Below, one piece after another: positions 33,516 through 43,303 of a stretch of 64,000 nucleotides of DNA (positions are counted from its first letter, which is position 1; each line of letters opens with the position of its first letter). Position numbers and translations under genes: made by a program. The notes under the pieces were generated by a model. That model worked only from the letters and a program-made list of their open reading frames with translations, made no database searches and had not been told where the DNA came from. The DNA lies in assembly GCA_000750105.3 (NCBI GenBank), contig JPHH03000002.1, forward strand, positions 1,302,001-1,366,000, written 5' to 3'. The DNA comes from Tolypocladium sp. Sup5 PDA-1. Lineage: Eukaryota > Ascomycota > Sordariomycetes > Hypocreales > Ophiocordycipitaceae.

Positions 33516-34864
33516 GCGAATATTTCCGTCTCACGGTCTCACCCCCCGGAGCATGGCGGTTGGAGGTGTACTGTGTATAAGCGGCGCACTGGGGACGAGA
33601 GCTGAGGTTTTGCGATCTTTTGGTATATCAAACCAAATACTCGTATTAGTATTCTTGGATAAACCAGGCAATGCTTCAGAGAACTGCTCATCAAGTCATA
33701 AACTGTCCATGAGGAAAGCTGCAAGCGGTGGCCAGGCTTGACGTTATGCAACACCGCGTGCTTCCTGCGATTGCTCTCATAGTGGGAAAGGTGACTGGTA
33801 CGTAACAGTGGTAAGGTGCGTAGGCTCACAGCCCCGACTGAAGGGTCTCGGCCAAGGAACCTCGAATGACATGGCCAATTTGGGGCATAAATTGGTATTG
33901 AACCAGAACCAACCTCTACGTGTACGAAAATGAACGGGCAGCACCGCGGCATCGCCGCTGCAAGTATAAGTCTCACCAGGACACTTTCCGATCCCCCGCC
34001 AGCCCAGCCACACAGGGACGCACAACCCGTCCCATACAGTAGGTCTACGTATCAGCAAACCTGCACGGCTTCAGCACAGCCCGCCGTGCGTCTGATGAGC
34101 ATCTCGGCTCCCCCCCGCGTGCTGGCCAATGCGGACGCAGGACGTCATGCGCGCCGGGGTTCGAGAGGGAAAAGGGGGAGGCTTTGCCGATGCCGATATT
34201 CCGAGAAACGTGGGCCCGGGGGCTGGCGCTACTCGTAGTCGAGGGTGACGGAAGTACCTATCCATACGCGCTGCGGGTGTTCTTCATGGACGAATTGCCC
34301 CGGATGAAGAAGGCTTTTTGAAGGAGAACAAGTTTGGGTTCGTGGGGATGATGGGGCGGTGGTTCTTGTGACGGCGTGCCGGGGGACTGCGCTGGATTGG
34401 GCGGCGTTGTGTGACGCTTTGCAGGCAGTCGGACGCCTTTGATCTGGTTCTCGCGAAGCTAGCAAGTGACACCTCACCCGCGCCCCAAACCACCAGCCAG
34501 CTGCGGTTTCCCCATGCGAGAGAGTTACAAGTACGGATACGGGCTACATATGTATATCTTCCCTTGAAACAAGGGGTCCAGCCGTACTCATACATTCTCG
34601 GCTGTCCCGTGCCGGCGCCACAGGACTCAGCCATGGGCGCCTTACTGCATGCAGCAACCGCGGCACCAATGATGCTCGCCTGTGGTATCTCGGGGTCTGG
34701 CCGCCCTGTTACATTCGTAGCTGAGCATCGTCGGTTTATAGCTGTCCAGTCCCCTCCTCCCCTCCCCTCGCGTTGCCGTTTCTCCCGTATTCAATTTTTT
34801 CCCCATCTCACAGATTGTTGTATATACACGAAAATTTTGCGAGTCGCACCCAGAAGCTATCGCC
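33516..34864. other. 1.35-kb region without a recognised gene
   Basis: It lies between the regulator and the small cysteine-rich gene. The frames here (up to 219 codons at 34411-35070) run across the intron and exons of the next gene in other phases and look accidental. Pyrimidine-rich sequence at about 34750-34860 fits the leader of that gene. Confidence 0.5.
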
Positions 34865-35308
34865 ATGCCTTCCACGCAACAACAGCAGATGCCGCAGGAG
34901 CCGGCCCCGGCGTCCGCGCCGGAGTCCCGCACCAGCGCCGACCAGCCGGTACGTTTTATCACTGCCAAGACCCGGGGCTCTCCCGCCCGTTCCTCCCGTT
35001 CCTTCCGTCCCGACGACGTCACTCAACACGCCGCGGCTCCTTCCTTGCCTTGCAATACAGTACCCTATGAAGGCTGAAAGAGGTTTGAAGAAGATAATGC
35101 TGACGTCTCCCCTTTGCAGCGCCCCGTTGAGCCCATGAAGATGGACGAGCCCATGCGCCTGCGCGGCGGTGGAGAAGGCGAGGTGAGTTAGCCCGACACC
35201 CATCAACGCCGGCCAGAATGGCGCGAGTTAACGGACAAAACACAGGCCATCTGCTGCGGCCTCTGCGCCGGGCTGTGCTGCTTCGAGTGCTGCGACTGCT
35301 GCCTGTAG
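34865..35308 (+). CDS. Short cysteine-rich CYSTM-like protein (69 aa)
   Basis: The model has three exons, 34865-34948, 35120-35182 and 35246-35308, all in phase 0, giving 69 residues. Exons two and three are only 63 nt each. The N-terminus is Gln/Pro/Ala-rich (MPSTQQQQMPQEPAPASAP), the middle is MRLRGGGEGE, and the end is AICCGLCAGLCCFECCDCCL. A basic/Gly linker followed by a C-terminal Cys-rich helix is the layout of CYSTM-type proteins, which sit on membranes through the Cys-rich, often palmitoylated segment and are linked to stress tolerance. The first intron (171 nt) contains a second plausible acceptor at about 35060, but using it gives an early stop. Confidence 0.72.
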
Positions 35309-36535
35309 GCGGGCCGACGATCGGATCGCGCAGGTCGATGTGGAGAGCTAGACGTCAATGACTTTACCTCTCGTGGGAGCTTTGGCGGCGTTGCTGGGTT
35401 TTCTGTCCGGGGGATACGTCGGTGGGTGCGAGGGGGGTACTGTGATATCGAGTCAATGCTGAAATGATTCCTGATGATGCGATTCACATGCCGCGTGAGG
35501 TGCTGGGTTGACGGCTTGCACGCTCGTAGACGACCGTAGACGACATGGCGATCAACCATGACGGAGCCATCTATGCATGTACCCAAACCGAGTACAACAG
35601 TCATCCTTTGACACAAACACAGAGACAGGAAACGGAGGGTCTACAAGGACGAAATCATCACCCAATTCAGAGTCGGAAACATGGTGTCCTTTTTCGGCAA
35701 GCATGACGGAAGTGGACGGTATATTTTTAGGTGAGGGGCAGCCCCGCTGCCAAGTCTACCAACCTTCCTCATCTCGAAGACAGCTGATTGCTTGGGCCTG
35801 CTCAAAAACCGAAATTCGTTGAGTCGCATCTTTCGTGCCATGGCCCGAACACGCAGTCAGTCCAGGCAGTCGGGGCGGCAGCGCTCCTCAGACACCTGTC
35901 GAACCAAAGGGAGCGAGAACTTCATGGCCCCTGTCAATGACGTGAGTCCAGCAGTCTAGCTCGGACATGCGTTTGATTTACTGACGAGAACTCAGACCAC
36001 CAACTGACGATGTCAAGAGTGGACGATGGATGTCATCCGCCACTTGGCAGACCGGAATTACATCGACCATAGCGCCGTCACAATTGCGCAAGCTGAGCGA
36101 GATCCGCCCTCTCACGGAGTTGGACTTCGACCGGTGGGGAGTGATTCAGCTTTTACCAATGTCTTGCTCCATGGGACATACTGCTTGTTAGCTACGAATT
36201 TCTGAAGAAGAAAGTCGAATCCTGACAAGTCTGCCAATCGTATTTCTGCGGCAGGATCAGCATCATGGCCGCCGCCACATCCAGTACTCCGAGAACGCTG
36301 TCCATGCTTCCTTACAGGGCGCCATGATCGAGCCAGCCCACCCAGACTCGCGCCATTCATGATTGTATTCCCTTCCTGTCTTGTCATAGGATCCTGTTGC
36401 TAAAGGACCTTGTTGCCTTCTTGTTGCTGTTGTATCCTAAACGCCGGTACAGTGCGCGGACACGGCATTTCATCCAGTCGTGGTCCTCGCTCTTGTGACT
36501 GAGTGCCGGAGACAATAGCTCCATCGTCGTGGGGG
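35309..36535. other. 1.2-kb region without a confident gene
   Basis: A textbook-looking intron (GTGAGT at about 35941, TACTGAC branch, CTCAG at about 35997) is visible on the plus strand. The flanking frames are short. Starting at ATG 35839 gives about 34 codons before a stop just after the junction. Another phase gives a 60-codon second exon (PPTDDVKSGRW…). I could not make a convincing protein, so it is left unannotated. Confidence 0.4.
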
Positions 36536-38528
36536 CTAAACCACAATCTCTCCGAGCTTCTTGACGACATCCTCGTAATACTTCATCGACAGCCTCTCCG
36601 CCACCTCATCCGCCGTCTCGTCATCGCCCGGCCGTAGCCCCAGCTCCGCGCCGCCCGCGAGGCAAGTCCTCGTCGCATCCTCAAACTTCTGGCCCATCTC
36701 GGCACCCACGTCCGCGATGCTCCCCTCCGCCAGCAGGTCATCCCGTACCTGGCGCACGACCTCCTTGTCGCCCCGAGCACGCCGCATGTCGATCCGCAAA
36801 ACCTCGTCCACGCGCTGCCAGTGCGCGAGCTCCACGAGGATGACACCCAGGCTGTAGATGTCGAAGCTCTTCTTGGACCGCTCGCGCTCCCGGCGTCGGT
36901 TGGACTGCGTGTGCGGGTGGCGGTACAAGTCGTGCTCGGCGTCGTCGCCCGGTGCATCTGTCATCTCGTCGGAGCCGCCGGGCCGGGAAAAATCAAAGCC
37001 GGAGAGATAGGGCTGCCGGTAGTCGACGTGCCCCGTGCGCGTGCGGAAGAAGAGCACGTTGTGGCTGCGCAGGCCCTTGTGCAGCCAGTTCACGGCGTGG
37101 AGGTAGAGCACGCAGTTGCTGATGGCGTGTGCGAGCTTGGCGCGCTCCGTGACACGTGGCTTCCGGACCGCCTTATCCTGGAGAAGTTCTCGCAGGGACA
37201 CGGGCGGAAGAGTGGTGTGGAGTTGGTCGTCGTCAGGCCGCTCAAATATGAGCCCGAGCCGTTTGTCGAGGACGTCCACGTCCTCATCAGGGATATCTGG
37301 ATCTGCCTTGTCAAAGAAGCCCAGACAGTGAGGCGTCCGGAAGGCTTCTGGCTTGGGGCTATGGTTGAGCAAGGACGCCAGCTTGCGCACTCGATCGACA
37401 ATGTCCTTCTTTGACAGGGAATCCGGATGTAGCCCGGCGCCGTCGTAGTCTTTCCACTCTATCCACACCTTCTTCTTTCCCTGGGCCGTCTTCATGAGGG
37501 CCTCGCACCGGGGCGTCTCCCAATCGTCCACTTCGGGGTCCAGCTCAATCAGATACCGCGGCACCTGGACGTTGCGCGGCTGGCCTGGGTTGGCCAGCTC
37601 GAGGAACTTTGCCGCCGCCACGTCGACCTGGCTTGGCATGCCCGACTTGGGGTCGATGGTCTCGTTGAAGGCCTTGAACTTGGCTAGCTTGGAGAGCTGT
37701 ATGAGTGCGTTGATGCTCGCCTCCCGCTCCAGCTTGGACGTGTGCGAGACGCCAATCTGGGCGCCGCCGGCGTCTAGTTGAGACTTCAGAGCCAACACCA
37801 GGTGGTTTAGATCCGCAATCTTGTGGTGCAATAGAAGCACGCCCCGGTTGGTGTCTTGGACGGTGTGTCGGATTTCGACCTGCAGGGAATGGTCTAGAAG
37901 GTTGGTCATGTTGTCATTTAGGCGGGAGAACTTGGCGAGGAGCTTCTCAAAGGCCTCCTTGTCAAATGACGTCCACCTGAGCCGCACCCAGGCATCTTCC
38001 GACTTGAGCTTCAGGCCGGACATGGCCTTTTTGATAAAGTTCCTCTTCTTGTCCGACATGGGGAAGTTGGCCAGCTTGGCGTCCTTTTCCGGCGCAGAGA
38101 GCAGGCCGTCGTCATCGCGGACGGGCTTGAGGTTGTTGTGCTTGCGCTGGTGCGCGGTAAACTCGTCAAACAGGCACCGGACCTGCACCAACAGGTCCAG
38201 GATGGTCTGCCGATGCAGGTTGAAGACGTTGGAGTTCAGTATCTTGTCGTGGTTGTTGGCGTCCAGGTCCAGCAGGCCGGAGGTTTCGCTCCAGGCGAAT
38301 AGGCGCTGCTGCTCCATGCGCAGGCGCAGGTTGAGGTATTTGCACTCATCCTCGTACCCCAGCGCCGTGACGAGGAGCTGGATGCCTGCGGCAGACAAAA
38401 TCTGAGTGTTAGAGGTTCCGGGCTCGGTGGGTGGGCGACGACGACATGCCTTGGATACAGCCAGTGTAGACCTGCAGGCCAAGAGAGGCAACGCCGAGGG
38501 CCAGCCCAGCGACCGAGACCGGGTCCAT
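36536..38528 (-). CDS. HeLo-domain / pseudokinase protein
   Basis: The model has two exons, 38528-38450 and 38385-36536, giving 642 residues. The intron is GC-AG: donor G|GCATGT, branch CTCTAAC, acceptor CGCAG. It restores the continuous conserved sequence CIQGIQLL. Residues 1 to about 230 match the fungal HeLo (prion-inhibition and propagation) helical-bundle domain: DPVSVAGLALGVASLGLQVY, then LNLRLRMEQQRLFAWSETSG. Such domains can act as membrane-targeting cell-death effectors in fungal non-self recognition. Residues from about 290 to 635 have protein-kinase fold landmarks, but the catalytic loop reads HKGLRSHN (462-469) instead of HRDLKPEN, and the DFG position reads GFDF (489-492). A pseudokinase is therefore likely. 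The order helical bundle then pseudokinase parallels animal and plant MLKL. Confidence 0.85.
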
Positions 38529-39270
38529 AGCTCGCAGGCGGCGAGAAAGGGCTGATTCGTGCTTTATCAGGTGCAGAAGCAAGCGGCGAGGACGCTGAGA
38601 GTTGACATTACCGACGTGGTGGAGTGGATGAAAGGTGGACGACAGGGGCTCATGTGCAGTGGCGGGGGCGATGTGATGTCTGCGGGAGCCTGGGAGGGGC
38701 CTGGAGACACGGAGTCTAGGCTCTGGACCCTGAGCGTTGCGTTGCACAGCATACCTTATGCATTCGAAAACCTGCGGTCAGCAGTCGCTTCTATACTGTC
38801 AAACAGCTGGATGCCTTGATTTTGGTGAGGCCGGACTGCGTCTTGTCTTGATAGATCCTGGATTTTGGTGAAGCCGGCGTTGGACCCCAGGAACCAACTC
38901 CACGCCCGCAGATGTGTAATAGCACGCATAGTATTACAAAGTGCGGACTAAACTACATAAACTACTTCGTAGCACGCACTTGCTGATGCATTGGATCTGT
39001 CAGAAACGCCCCTGCAGCCACTATCGAGCTGGCCCAGCGGTCAACCAACGCTTTCAACTGCCGCACAACTGACAGAGCGCGTTGTGGCGTGACAAGCGCA
39101 TCGGCGCATCGGCCACGGGCCACGGCCAATGCTCGCCGCCAATAATTGGCCCGATGAAGCCAGAGCAGAGCAAAGAGGCAACAAGTGGTGCGCTGAGGCT
39201 GCGGAGCTGAGACAATGAAGCCATGGTTTGCTCCCGATGCGGTCTGCCGGGGGTGATGCCACGGATGCAC

Positions 39271-39298
39271 GGTCTGCGGTCTGCGGTCTGCGGTCTGT
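39271..39298. repeat. 7-bp microsatellite (GGTCTGC)
   Basis: Four tandem copies of GGTCTGC, the last ending in T, lie in the intergenic region upstream of the second Zn2Cys6 gene. Confidence 0.85.
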
Positions 39299-39820
39299 CG
39301 GCTGCGGCTGCATCCGAATGTCCAGGCTGTGCGGGATCGTGCGTAGGTGTCTTGGTGAGGCTGGTGGCTGATGCGAGCTCCAGGTAAGTAGTCCGTAATC
39401 CGTACAAAGCATCTCGAGGTCTTCACATGTCATCCGTACCTATGTACCTATCCGTACCTAGAGCCTATAGGGGTCCCACGATGCATCCAACATCATCAGA
39501 CTGCCAACGGTGCCACGAAAAGGAGACATTGCGCAATCCCACACGCTCCACCACGAGCTGCCCCAACACCTCGAGACGAGAGATTGCTGCGGAAAAAGAC
39601 AAGAGGCAACGGGCCTGCTGCAATTGATTGTTGTGCGGAGTGCAGTGGTGCGGCGCGCTGGTGCTGTTGGCCGTTTGCTGCTACTCGTAAGGTGCTCCTC
39701 CGCCGCCACAAAACGCACATTCTTCCCCACCCTCCCTCCCCCGGCTCCCATGTTGACTCCACCAACCAGCTCCTCAACGCCGTGTACTATCTGGACTGTA
39801 GGGCAGTTCACCTCGCCACT

Positions 39821-39900
39821 CGTCCGTCGCCATCCGTCGCCATCCGTCGCCATCCGTCACCATCCGTCACCATCCGTCACCATCCGTCGCCGTCAGTCAC
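39821..39900. repeat. 10-bp minisatellite (CATCCGTCRC) upstream of a regulator gene
   Basis: Six exact-length units CATCCGTC[GA]C lie at 39831-39890 and are flanked on each side by one degraded unit. The array ends 56 bp before the start codon of the second Zn2Cys6 gene, so it lies in its leader or core promoter. The frame through it is open but has no nearby ATG before 39957. Confidence 0.9.
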
Positions 39901-39956
39901 CAACTGGCACCTCGTCATCCGCAGCATCGCAGCGCCCGGGCGACCTGTCCTTCGCG

Positions 39957-42082
39957 ATGCTGTCGCCCGCCGACATCCCGCTGCCCCCCGACGACATGGA
40001 CTCGGTCTTGTCGTCGGTCCACCACCCGCCCTCCATGTCGGAGTCCTCCTCAGCGTCGCCAAACGCCCCCGCCGACGCCGACGGCAACAGGTCGTCGGAC
40101 CAGAACTCGGGCAGCGACGCCAAAGCCCGCGACTCGACGGTCCCCGCGGCCTGTCTCGCATGTGTGAGTCCTCACTGATCATCAGTCCTCGACTAGTCTC
40201 TTAGCTCGGCCCCGGACTGACCTAGCATCTCCTCCGTCGTCTGGCCGTGTAGCGCAGCAAGCATCTCAAGTGCGACGGCCAGAATCCCTGTGCCCGCTGT
40301 CTCAGTTCCCAGAGCGAGTGCGTCTACGTCGCCTCGCGCCGCGGCTACAAGGGCCCGCGTCGAGGCGCCGTGCAGAATCCCAACAAGCGCCAGGCCACCT
40401 CGCCGCCAGACATCAGCTCCAGCAGCAGCACCACCGAGTGTCCCATGCTCCTCGGCTCCCGCAGCGGGAGCATCATGACGCACGGCATGGACACGGGCTT
40501 CACCCCGCCCTCCATGATGCCCGACGCGGCGACTGGCTCCCAATTCGGCTCGACGCCCGTGGTCAGCAACATGCAGCTGTACAAGTCGTACTGCAGTGTC
40601 AACGGCATCGACCCCGTTGGCTTCGCCATGAACCACCACAACGGCACGCTGCCCTCCCACGTCCCCGTCCAGAGCCTGGCTGAGCGCTGCATGGACTCCT
40701 ACTACCATCACTTCTTCGCCTCACACCCCTTTGTGCTCCCCAGAGAGCACCTCGTGCGCATGGCCAAGGGCGGGATGATAGAGCCGCTGCTCGCGGCCAT
40801 AAGATGGGTCGGCTCCATCTTCATCGACGTCGGCCCGTCCGCCCGCGATGGCCTGTTTGACGAGGCTTACCGGCTGATATATGAGTCTCAACGCCGCGAC
40901 GGCTTCCTCGTCCAGGCCATGATGGTTCTCATCGTCGGGCTCGACGGCAGCTGCCAGCAGGACAAGGCCAGGGAGATCCTCAACGACGTCGAGAGGCTTG
41001 CCCTGGAAATCGACCTCAACACTAGGCCCTTTGCCACGATCCACGGACAGGGCATGCCCGTTCTCGAGGAGAGCTGGCGGCGCACGTGGTGGGACTTGTT
41101 TATCATTGACGGCATGATTGCCGGCGTCCACCGAGTCACCAACTTTCTCTTGTTTGATGTCCCTGCCGACGTAGCGCTCCCCTGCGAGGAACATCAATAC
41201 CTCTCTGCTGTAAGCCCCCCCTCCAGAATTACGCTACCCCTGTAAAGCTGCGCTCACACATTGTCGGTATAGAAAATCCCGATTCCGCTGTATCTCGAGG
41301 ATCTAGAAGACCGAGACTTTTCCGACGAGGACCGCGAGTTCTCGTCGTTTGCATACCGCATTCTGTGCGGCCGGAATCTGGGCAAGTTCATGCGGACGCC
41401 ACCCATATTCGGCCCCGAAGATGAAAACCTGGCAAGAATCGAGGCGCTGCTCACAAACTGGAGGCTACATCTGCCCCAGACCAAGAGAGATGCCCTGCAA
41501 AAGGACGGCAAGCAGGACGAAATGATGTTCCAGGCGCACATGATGATGCATGCCACCTCGATCCTCCTGCACCAGCCACACTCCCAACTCGACACGACGC
41601 CTACGCAAAACATCAACTCGTGCGCGCCGCATCAGATGGTCCCAGCCGGAGACCTCTTCAACACGCACACAAAACACACAATCACATCAGCCTGCGCCAT
41701 CAGCACCATGATCACCCACCGCGTGCCGCTGCTGTCGCACACGCACTTCTTCACCTGCGTCATCACCCTCTCCTCCATTGTCCACCTCAGCAGGTGGGCG
41801 CTTTTCTTCATACCGCACGATGACGACGACCTACGGCAGCAGGTCCGCCTGAACATTGGTGCCTTGAATCGACTTGCTGGCGTGTGGACTGCGGCGGACA
41901 GGGCCCGGGGGCAGGTAAAGGCCGTGGCGCAGGAGATATACCAGGCCAAGAAGCAGCAGCGGCTGAACTCGCAGTTCTGGGTGGGCCTGACGCAGGAGGA
42001 CATGTTGAATACGATTGCGACGGACGACTCCATCATCAACGAGATTGAGAGCATGCAGACGCTGCCCAACTTGCTTGGCTAG
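39957..42082 (+). CDS. Zn2Cys6 transcription factor (TF2)
   Basis: The model has three exons, 39957-40163, 40253-41209 and 41273-42082, all in phase 0, giving 657 residues. The zinc cluster is split by the first intron directly after its second cysteine: ACLAC|RSKHLKCDGQNPCARC…SEC, with Cys 66, 69, 76, 82, 85 and 92. This intron position is common in this class. A Ser-rich linker follows, then a fungal-specific regulatory domain (CMDSYYHHFFASHPFVLPRE; SWRRTWWDLFIIDGMIAGVH). The first 65 residues are acidic/Ser-rich and could be an activation region. The next gene downstream on the same strand is an ABC transporter, a plausible but unproven target. Confidence 0.9.
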
Positions 42083-43303
42083 GATGGAAGGCTGGCGATG
42101 GCGGGGGACAATGCCCAGGAGAGCACGAAAAAGGAAATTGGGAGTGTACGAAGGCGGAAATGCCAAGTCCTTGTCCTGGATATGTCACAGTTGCAGGCTA
42201 CATCTATGACTGAGTGAAGCCTATCCCGGTCCGCCTTGTGAAGTGACGTTGCGGGTGTGGCGCTTCTAACATCCCTAGGTCCACTCTAGCCCTACGGCCA
42301 TGCAGGTTCATCGTGCTGCTCCCTGCTTGCAGATGAGATTAGCGAGGCATCCATATCCCCGGAATCGCGTGTCAGAAGCAGCGTCATCCTTGTGGCCCAG
42401 CGGATCGGATGGTCGCCGACCAGGTGCATGCCCGCTGACGTCGGCCCGTCGGCCACCACCGGGGACGTACGAAGTACTAATCGGCGACCGTTTCCTGCCA
42501 CACCCCCGGCGACCTCGATCCTTCGTTGCCAAATTTTTCGGAAGCATCGGGGCCGCGGACAGTGTTTCATGAGTGTACCAAAAATTGTCCGATGCCCTGT
42601 TGCTCAGGTGCTCGTGCGATTTCTGGCGCCAGAGGTCGCCGAGCTAAAGGCCGGGCTTGTCCGGGGAGAGGACGCCGAGATAAGCGGGGCTCGGGAACCA
42701 CGAGGACCGGCCCGAAATCGACAGTGACAGTGCGGGTGCTCGGGCTACATAGTGAGAAACGATGATAGTTTTGTTTTGTCCCTGCAGCAGGACGCATCAC
42801 ATGCAGCACCGTCAACAGCCCCGGGTCCCTGACCTCTAATCTGAAACTGTGGTATTTATCTGACACCCCGGAATGGGGAACTGCACGTCTCTCTTCCCCC
42901 GCCGCCACCAACAACATCCAGGAATGGATATTGCAACGGCTGAGCTGCGCGCGAGCTCGTCGGAACGCGCAGCGCAGATTTTGCTTCGCGACTCGCGCCT
43001 CGCGCCTCACAGCTACGTTACCTGTCTTGTAGGTTGTGCTGTGCGGGGGGCGGCTCGGCTGAGGTACTTTGCCCGTGTTGTGTAGGGCCGAGACAACCTC
43101 GCAAGACACGGAAACGCCTGATTGTGGTGCCCGAGCTTACACAACTCTACACATCGCCCACCAGCCCACAGGTCTCCGCTTACGTTCCTCCTGCACACCC
43201 ATTTAAACAGTGCCTTTGAAAGCCCCCCCGAGTTCCAACACTCCCACGGCTGACTGCTGCCTAGCTACTACTGTAGTACCGTCTACACTTGTGGGTTTGC
43301 AGC
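42083..43303. other. 1.2-kb promoter region of the ABC transporter gene
   Basis: It separates TF2 from the transporter on the same strand. It contains TACGAAGTAC at 42468 and several CGG/CCG triplets around 42400-42480. The overlapping frames are unrecognised. Confidence 0.5.

Larger units (their letters stand above)
38529..39956. other. 1.4-kb divergent intergenic region
   Basis: It contains the promoters of the HeLo-pseudokinase gene and of the second Zn2Cys6 gene. It holds a direct repeat GATTTTGGTGA[GA]GCCGG (about 38819 and 38862), a TACTTCGTA motif at 38963, a 7-bp microsatellite at 39271, CCGTACCTA repeats near 39434-39460 and a 10-bp minisatellite at 39821-39900. No coding frame is convincing. 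Confidence 0.5.

Noticed and set aside
35839..36190. Two short exons around a good-looking intron at about 35941-35997
   Set aside because: Splice signals are good, but the ATG-led frame meets a stop four codons after the junction, and no other phase has a start. It could be non-coding RNA splicing; not supported as a gene.
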